A DNA stretch of 64,000 nt from the NCBI GenBank assembly GCA_012932295.1, contig JAAONU010000002.1, positions 17,149,388 through 17,213,387 of the forward strand, written 5' to 3'. Source of the stretch: Cyclina sinensis. Taxonomy: Eukaryota > Mollusca > Bivalvia > Venerida > Veneridae. Below, piece after piece: positions 57,986 through 64,000 of this stretch (position 1 is its first letter; each line of letters opens with the position of its first letter). The notes under the pieces were generated by a model. That model did not search any database, was not told where the DNA came from, and was given only the letters and a program-made list of their open reading frames with translations. The position numbers and the translations under genes were made by a program.

Positions 57986-59010
57986 TACTTGATCTTCTTG
58001 TCAGAAACCACAAGGCCTAGAGTTTAGATATTTGGTTTGCAGCATTGTCTAGTGGATCTCTACCAAGTTTGTTCAAATCATTACCCTGGGGTCAAAACTG
58101 GCCCCACCCGGGGGTCATTTGATTTTACACAAAGATTTATATAGGGAAAACTTTAAAAATCTGCTGCTCTAAAACACCAAGGGCTATACCTTCAATTGTT
58201 TGTTGTTATGTCCCTCCCAAACCCACCCTTCTGATGGAGACATATTGTTTTGCCTTGTCCATAGATGTCTGTTTGTCTGTCTGTCTTTCACACTTCGTTT
58301 CCTTTCAATAACTTGAGTACCAGTTGACACAAAGCCTTCAAACTTCACAGGGTTATTTCCCTTATTGAGTACACAAAAACCCTTATGCGTTTTTGGTCAG
58401 TAGGTCAAAGGTCAAGGTCAGAGGGACCTCTAGAGTGAAAACCATTTCCACTCAATAACAGGATTACCATTTTACCCAGAGCCTCCAAACTTCATGGGAT
58501 GATTGCTTTTACTAAATAGAAGAACCATATTATTGTTTTGGGGGCTAGTATGTCAAAGGTCAGGGTCACAGGGACCTGTAGAGTGAAAACTATTTCTGCA
58601 GAGTAGTACCATTACACCCAGAGCCTTCAAACTTTATAGGATAATTGTATTAGAAGAACCCTATTGTTTTTAGGGTCCATAGATCAAAAGTCAAGGTCAC
58701 ATGGACCTGAAGAGTGAAAACTATTTCTTCTCAGTAACTGGAGTATCATTACACCCAGAACCTTCAAACTTTATAAGGTAATTATATTAGAAGAATCTAT
58801 TGTTTTTGGGGTCTGTAGGTCAAAGGTCAAAGTCACTGGGACCTGTAGAGTAAAACTATTTCTGCTAAAAAATTTTAGTACCATTACACCCAGAGTCTTC
58901 AAACTTATTGCAAACTTATTCAAACGTGCACCCATAAAAACCAATAACGATATTTGTAACATGAGCAATGAGACTCAGGTGAGCGATTTAGGGCCATCAT
59001 GGCCCTCTTG
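57986..59010 (+). mobile_element. Family A 3' segment, near-duplicate of 14960-15708
   Basis: Follows the same order as 14960-15708: CTTCTTGTCAGAAACCACAA, a TATGTCCCTCCCAAACCC head-like segment, CTTTCACACTTCGTTTCC, units with GTAGGTCAAAGGTCAAGGTC and ACCATTACACCCAGAG, then hairpin at 58991-59005 and CTCTTG ending at 59010. It starts abruptly, so it is a partial copy. Confidence 0.75.
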
Positions 59011-61017
59011 TTTATGTTTCTTGTGATTTTCATACTGTGTAATCTTGTTTTTGCAAACTCGGCCACGTTTTGTAAGTCTCCTCTAAAGCAGGTAGATGAA
59101 AACACTATGTAAGTATAATCAGATAAATCAATAATTAAGGCGAAACAGTCACTTCTCTCTACATCCAAAATATTAAACTGTAAGTCTTATTGCTTTCTAA
59201 TCAAACTGAATTAGTGTGTAACAAGGCCAGGACATGACATGAACACACATGAGTAGGCTAGCAGACAATGAATATTGTATATTCTAAAAATTAGCAATGA
59301 CTTTATATCACTGCGCTACGTAGAATATCAGATAGAAAATTGTAAAACAATTAGAAAATGAAAAACAACTTTCTCTCTAACCACAATAGAAAGATATTGA
59401 ATTGGGTAAATGAACACTGAACTTCTAAGTAAGTAAATGTTATTTTAAATGTTTGAATCAATAGAGCTATTTGTTTTGGTGGTAGGTAGAAAATTCTGGT
59501 AGTTGATAAGACCATTTGTAATAAGCTTTGTGCCGGTAGTAACATTGGATGGATTGTGTGACAGTCGATCCAAAAAGGCAAAATTACAACCATAAAGGTC
59601 TTGCATTTCTTTTGTATTTAATATACAAAAAGAAAAATATTCTTATGCTTCGGATTTGAACCAGCAGTTGCCTGCACTTCAGGTCATAATGAATCCCTCT
59701 GAGCTTACTATTACTTACTATTAAATATACTGTAAAATTTATTGACAGGTTTTAATTTTCTATATTCAAATGCTTGAAATAAAATGGAAGAGTCCTTGTT
59801 TAATGGATTTTGTAGTGTAGAATACATCAGACTTGTCTGTTTGCTCTCTATATGTACCATTTACTTGGTTGAAATATCAGTTTGTAGTGCAAGTCATCAC
59901 ATACTCATAGTGAGATATGACAGTTTGGTTCAAACCGTTGGGTTCAAACCACCAGTGTCAGGAACAGTGAGTTCTCATTTTTGCAGAATGAGTTCTGGTC
60001 CAAATCCCAGAAAATATACAAGTACAAAGCCTTTTTATCACAAGTTTGTGGTTAGAATGATGTAGAAGTGTATCAAGGACATTCTATCAACAGTTAGGTT
60101 TGAATGTGGAAGGGTTGTAACCTCTATATTTTATGGATCTTGCTGATCTGGTAAAGAGAGCACAATTATTTTATTGGGTAGTGATTATGGTAATTTCTAC
60201 TTTTTCCATAATTTGATGTGTTTTTTTAGCTCTGTTTCTATATATCATGTCAACAACAGCTGTTTTTAGACTAGAGAAAAAACTCAGGGTATCTGAGAAT
60301 ACAGAAAAAACATGTGCCTAATTGACATAATGATGCTTATGTAGCCCTGTGTTTTATGTACATTGACAGCAAGAAGAGCACTTTATAGCCTAACATTGCT
60401 AGAGGTTAAAGATGTCTTTAGCAGATGAAACCAATCACTTTGTTGCCAGCTAGGCTTTGTCAAGGAAATGCACCTCCCCAGCTCTAGTTTTACTTGATTT
60501 TGAGAATGTGTATATACGTGAAGGGACATAAGGCAGTTTGGCACTGTTTGCCTTTCAGTCTGTCTGTCTATCTAGTATCACATCCTGTCCAGACCAATAT
60601 TGGATTCATGAATTGAATAAAGGAATTTTACAAAACATGTTAGATTGCTAGTTAAAGGATACAAGGGTTCAAGGAACTTTGGTTAACTTAGGTGTAGTTT
60701 CAGTATTCAAAATCTGGTGTGATTAAATACAAAACATTCAATCAGTCATTAAGTTGTGAAAAAGTCAAGTGTATTTATTGGGAGAGGCCTGACTATAATG
60801 AATGGACCATCTTTCTGTCAGTCAGTTCTTCCATTCTGTCATATTTTGTGTCTGCTACATGCCTCTTGAATCCTTTGAAGGATTGAAACTATTTGGTAGT
60901 AATATTTAGCACATCAACACAATGGCTGAGGATCAGGGAGGTAAAATAGAAGCACCTTTGGTTCTTCTAGAAATACATTGTTCCATCCACACCAGGTGGG
61001 GACTTTCATTGATTACC
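59011..61017. other. Intron, nothing firmly recognised
   Basis: A+T-rich. A box-B-like GGTTCAAATCC (minus strand, about 59652-59662) lies in a poorly folding context. A short + open frame at 59784-60065 has no known relatives. Confidence 0.45.
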
Positions 61018-61306
61018 CAAGTTAAATAAGAATTTGGTTTTATTGGGGTTTAACAGCTAAGGTCATATCCTGGCGGTCAGTCCACTTAACCAGTGTTCCT
61101 GGGTACCTAACCAGTTTACTAACCAATTTCTCAGCAAGTGACTGACTACTTCCTCACTTGCTTCAGATATGAGGGACAAGTGTCTGATTTATCAATTATC
61201 ACAGAGAAATTTTGCCGGCCCTGATGGGGATTGAACCGGGATTGTCAAGATTGACGATCCGATGCTCTACCGATCGAGCTAGCTGGGCTGGCAAGTTAAA
61301 TAAGAA
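61018..61306 (-). repeat. SINE with flanking 15-bp target duplications
   Basis: The span covers the SINE proper plus the direct repeats CAAGTTAAATAAGAA at 61018-61032 and 61292-61306, which are identical. A perfect duplication points to LINE-driven insertion that has not had time to decay. Confidence 0.9.
61033..61291 (-). mobile_element. tRNA-derived SINE
   Basis: On the minus strand it begins GCCAGCCCAGCTAGCTCGAT. Pol III box A (TAGCTCGATCGG, 61270-61281) and box B (GGTTCAATCCC, 61227-61237) are in place. The tRNA-like head closes with GGCCGGC, but anticodon and T stems pair poorly, so it is not a working tRNA. A conserved-looking body (GTTAGGTACCCAGGAACACT, then GTGGACTGACCGCC) and a 3' end AAACCCCAATAAAACCAAA follow. 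The layout fits metazoan SINEs with a central domain, such as those described in bivalves; the exact family needs a library match. Confidence 0.85.
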
Positions 61307-61540
61307 ACCTTTACTTTTTATTGCCATAATGGACATTACTGCTTGATACTATGCAGATAAACTTAAAAGCAAGTTCCTGTGATGTGGTCAAAAATATGGT
61401 CTACACTCTTGATCCTCTTACAGAATGAGATGAAGATATTCGACTCACTGATGCTCTTTTGTCAAATACATGACCTTTGGGGGCATATTATGTCATGTTG
61501 TTTGACAGCTCTTGTTGTACAATGTATGAATATTCATGTG
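61307..61540. other. Intron or flank, nothing recognised
   Basis: Plain A+T-rich sequence between the SINE and the LTR element. Confidence 0.45.
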
Positions 61541-61566
61541 TATACATACATATATATATATATATA
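61541..61566. repeat. TA-rich microsatellite
   Basis: A run of TATA repeats. It may be the target of the LTR element or part of its U3 promoter; the LTR's left edge decides which. Confidence 0.8.
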
Positions 61567-61570
61567 ACAA

Positions 61571-61735
61571 TGCGCATGCTCATAGAATATATGTACTATA
61601 TTCCCGCCACCTGTTAAGCATATGCAGTTCTAATAAAATCGTAAAACTCGCAACACGTATTTTGTGTTAGCACCACGCTCTGTGGATTATTTTAAATAAT
61701 TATACTGTTATACTCATAACAGTAACATTAAAACA
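61571..61735 (+). repeat. 5' LTR of a Ty3/gypsy element
   Basis: The right edge is firm: ...TAAAACA at 61735 directly before the primer site. The left edge is uncertain, because TG starts at 61514, 61523 and 61571 are all possible; 61571 would give a 165-bp LTR. AATAAA at 61632-61637 is a likely poly(A) signal. The partner LTR is outside the window. Confidence 0.6.
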
Positions 61736-61748
61736 TGGTGTCAGAAGT
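61736..61748 (+). other. Primer binding site, tRNA-Leu type
   Basis: TGGTGTCAGAAGT matches the complement of a tRNA-Leu 3' end (CTTCTGACACCA). It directly abuts the LTR. Steamer-type and related Mag-lineage elements use this kind of primer. Confidence 0.8.
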
Positions 61749-61809
61749 TAACATTTAAATACAAATTCAAGGGGATAATTACGTTTATAACGTTAATTAA
61801 GCACGCATC

Positions 61810-64000
61810 ATGGATAAATTGTTTAACACTAGTGGACAAAATCCGTGTATGAACTGGGATTCTCCAGATTTGCCAACAGCATTTAAGAAATTTAGGGAAC
61901 ATGCCGAATTTATGTTCAATGGACCTCTTGAAAAGAAAAGTGAGGAAGCTAAGTGCAACTATCTCATGATATGGGCAGGTGAAAAGGGACGCGAAATCTT
62001 CAGTACTTGGAGCGTCACCGCCGACGAAAAAAAACTACTGAAGACATACTGGGAGAACTTTGAGACATACTGTAAACCAAAAAGCAATACAATTTACTGC
62101 CGTTATAAACTCAGATCAAGGGTACAGAAAGAAAACGAACCCTTCGAAGCGTTTGTTACCGACCTGAAGATACTGATTAAAGACTGTGCCTACCCAGCAG
62201 AAATAAATGACGATATTGTAAGAGATCATATCGTATTTGGCGTGAATAGTTCAAAAATACGCGAAAAGTTAATTAACGAAGGATCGGACCTTACACTTCA
62301 GAAATGCATAGACATTGCTAGAACATATGAATTAAGTAAAAGCCAAGTTCAGGAAATTGACGGCAAACCGCAACAAGCAGCAGCCGCAGCAGATGTACAT
62401 GTTGTGAGGGGACGTGGACGGAAAAACAAACTGTCATATCGCCGGAACAGAGACCATAAAACCGGACCTGGGGCAAGCCATTCACGAACCGCTCCGCAGT
62501 CGACAATTTGTGGACAGTGTGGGAATACACATTCACAAGGAAAGTGTCCAGCAAAGGGTGCAAAATGCCATAAGTGCGGACGTATAAATCACTTTTCAAA
62601 AATGTGTAGAACCAAAAACATTCATTCAATCAGTCAGGACCAACAAAATAGTGACAGTGATGATTCACAGGATTTCTTTGTGTACACGGTAAATAATTCT
62701 ATTGATTTCAACTCTCGATCAGATCAAGCTTTTATCAAAATTTTCATTCATTGTATTAGTCAAGAAATTGATTGTAAAGTTGATACAGGCTCACAAGTAA
62801 ACATACTCCCAAATCGAGTATTTAAGCAGCTTCGCATGAAACACCCCTTGTTACCCCCAGACAATGTGCTCACTTCATATACAGGTGATAAACTCTCTGT
62901 ATTAGGAAAAACAAAGATTCAGGTTTCATACAATGGCCAATCAGTTAGCTCAGATTTTTATGTGGTAGAAACTGACTCTCCCCCATTACTCAGCTTGCAT
63001 ACATCTCTTGATCTAGGATTAATTAGATTTACTTTCGCTGTTGACAATCAAGCTAACAGTGGTTTAGATAAGACACAAGTATTGTCTGAATACAAAGATT
63101 TATTTCAAGGCATAGGTTTACTTCCAGGCACATGTACCTTGCACTTAAAAGAAAACGCGGTACCTGTTGTAAATCCCCCACGGAAAGTGCCCGTAGCTAT
63201 TCAAGGCCGTCTAAAAAAAGAACTTGATTCAATGGAGGCCAAACAAATTATTGCCAAAGTTTCCGAACCAACTGACTGGGTCAATTCTCTGGTTTGCGTA
63301 GAAAAACCAGGCTCACAAAAGTTAAGGGTGTGCTTAGATCCGAAAGCACTGAACGATAATATATGTCGTCCTCATTACCCAATGAGAACAATCGATGACG
63401 TGACGTCAAAACTGACTGACGCAAAGTACTTCAGTGTACTAGACAGTACAAAAGGTTACTGGAGTATAAAGCTTGATAAATCATCGTCATTGATTACAAC
63501 ATTCAATACCCCGTTCGGACGGTATAGGTATTTAAGGCTGCCGATGGGCATTCGCAGCTCTCAAGACATTTTCCAGCGAAAAGTTGACGAAGCCCTTGAG
63601 GGGCTAGACGGCGTCGTGTCCATTGTTGACGACATATTGGAATTTGGACGGACGAAAGCCGAACATGATCAAAATCTGAGGCAATTTTTGATTCGCGCAC
63701 GTGACTTTGGTTTTAGGTTTAATCCAGACAAATGTATCATTGGTGCGCCAGAGGTCAATTATTTCGGTCATGTAATAAGTGCCGATGGGCTGAAGCCTGA
63801 CCCACAAAAAGTAAGCTCAATTCTGGACATGAAGGTACCAGATAATCGCTCGGAGTTAGAAACACTCCTAGGGATGGTCACATATCTAACAAAGTTCGCC
63901 CCGAATCTTGCAGAGATAACAAGCCCATTGAGAGATCTGTTGAAAAAAGATGTTGTATTTCGATGGGATAGTGTTCAAACAGACGCATTAAACAAGGTCA
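61810..64000 (+). CDS. gag-pol: Gag-Pol polyprotein of a Ty3/gypsy (Mag/Steamer-like) element, cut by window end
   Basis: One frame runs from ATG 61810 to the window edge, 730 codons without a stop or frameshift. Gag is roughly residues 1-290, with a nucleocapsid of two zinc knuckles: C234, C237, H241, C246 (CX2CX3HX4C) and C253, C256, H261, C266 (CX2CX4HX4C). The aspartic protease active site is DTGS, D325-S328. Reverse transcriptase follows: motif A VLDSTKGYWSIKL (D545), motif B LPMGIRSS (578-583 region) and motif C IVDD (D607, D608, with Ile-Val in place of Tyr-X). VNYFGHVISADGLKPDP marks the RT thumb side. RNase H and integrase lie beyond the edge. Gag and Pol in a single frame, the tRNA-Leu primer site and a short LTR fit the Mag lineage that includes the clam element Steamer; that placement is inference. 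The intact frame implies a young copy. Confidence 0.9.
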   Translation, partial: MDKLFNTSGQNPCMNWDSPDLPTAFKKFREHAEFMFNGPLEKKSEEAKCNYLMIWAGEKGREIFSTWSVTADEKKLLKTYWENFETYCKPKSNTIYCRYKLRSRVQKENEPFEAFVTDLKILIKDCAYPAEINDDIVRDHIVFGVNSSKIREKLINEGSDLTLQKCIDIARTYELSKSQVQEIDGKPQQAAAAADVHVVRGRGRKNKLSYRRNRDHKTGPGASHSRTAPQSTICGQCGNTHSQGKCPAKGAKCHKCGRINHFSKMCRTKNIHSISQDQQNSDSDDSQDFFVYTVNNSIDFNSRSDQAFIKIFIHCISQEIDCKVDTGSQVNILPNRVFKQLRMKHPLLPPDNVLTSYTGDKLSVLGKTKIQVSYNGQSVSSDFYVVETDSPPLLSLHTSLDLGLIRFTFAVDNQANSGLDKTQVLSEYKDLFQGIGLLPGTCTLHLKENAVPVVNPPRKVPVAIQGRLKKELDSMEAKQIIAKVSEPTDWVNSLVCVEKPGSQKLRVCLDPKALNDNICRPHYPMRTIDDVTSKLTDAKYFSVLDSTKGYWSIKLDKSSSLITTFNTPFGRYRYLRLPMGIRSSQDIFQRKVDEALEGLDGVVSIVDDILEFGRTKAEHDQNLRQFLIRARDFGFRFNPDKCIIGAPEVNYFGHVISADGLKPDPQKVSSILDMKVPDNRSELETLLGMVTYLTKFAPNLAEITSPLRDLLKKDVVFRWDSVQTDALNKV

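Noticed and set aside
59640..59720. Possible tRNA on the minus strand with GGTTCAAATCC
   Set aside because: Only box B is convincing. Acceptor and T stems do not pair, and no full cloverleaf can be drawn.
59784..60065. A 93-residue plus-strand open frame as the next host exon
   Set aside because: It does not resemble the PHLDB segment expected after TRLTQG and lacks phase-1 splice borders.
61210..61291. Functional tRNA gene
   Set aside because: Box A and B are present but the anticodon and T stems are weak, and it is the head of a SINE bounded by a 15-bp target duplication.

Overview
The window looks like an intron-rich, repeat-saturated stretch of a bivalve mollusc genome. Evidence: A+T-rich DNA, a split animal gene with consensus splice sites, a tRNA-derived SINE, non-LTR and Ty3/gypsy retrotransposons, and dense copies of elements that open with a hairpin built on AGCTCACC and close with GGGCCATCATGGCCC then CTCTTG, a repeat style I associate with bivalves. 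The species cannot be named from sequence alone.

Host gene: two + strand coding exons, 25914-26034 and 34577-34759, join in phase 1. They encode the N-terminal FHA domain of a PHLDB (LL5) family protein. The 8.5 kb between them, and probably most of the rest of the window, is intron. The start codon and the next exon were not found. A decayed minus-strand TTF-type zinc-finger reading frame (26549-26996) lies in the intron beside a CpG-rich, CCAAT-bearing patch (about 27000-27660).

Repeats: I use working labels. Family A is a TSD-free element, 5'-TTAGCTCACC...CTCTTG-3', with a hairpin at each end and tandem units of about 165 bp or about 145 bp between. Family B runs from TTATACCCCC to a small hairpin and CTAR, and resembles a Helitron end. 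Families C to H are further 140-160 bp arrays rich in AGGTCA half-sites. Family A and B copies are nested in each other: 12911-14681 inside 12123-15708, and 16877-19210 inside 16274-19823 inside an older copy. Removing the inner copy restores the consensus of the outer one. There are also a 42-bp minisatellite (5166-6125), a 108-bp satellite (9785-11640), a 1003-bp duplication inside an array (30058-31761) and a 409-bp higher-order array (48795-50110).

Other mobile elements: a 398-bp MITE with an 8-bp TSD (32420-32817), a 5'-truncated LINE (38434-40638, minus), a 2.8-kb TIR element with arms made of ACTTATAAGT repeats (45163-47970), an 862-bp pogo/Tc1-like MITE with TA target sites (56554-57415), a SINE with a perfect 15-bp TSD (61033-61291, minus), and at the right edge an LTR, tRNA-Leu-type primer site and uninterrupted single-frame Gag-Pol (61810 to window end) of a Ty3/gypsy element of Mag/Steamer-like organisation. 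No prokaryotic features, CRISPR or rRNA were seen.
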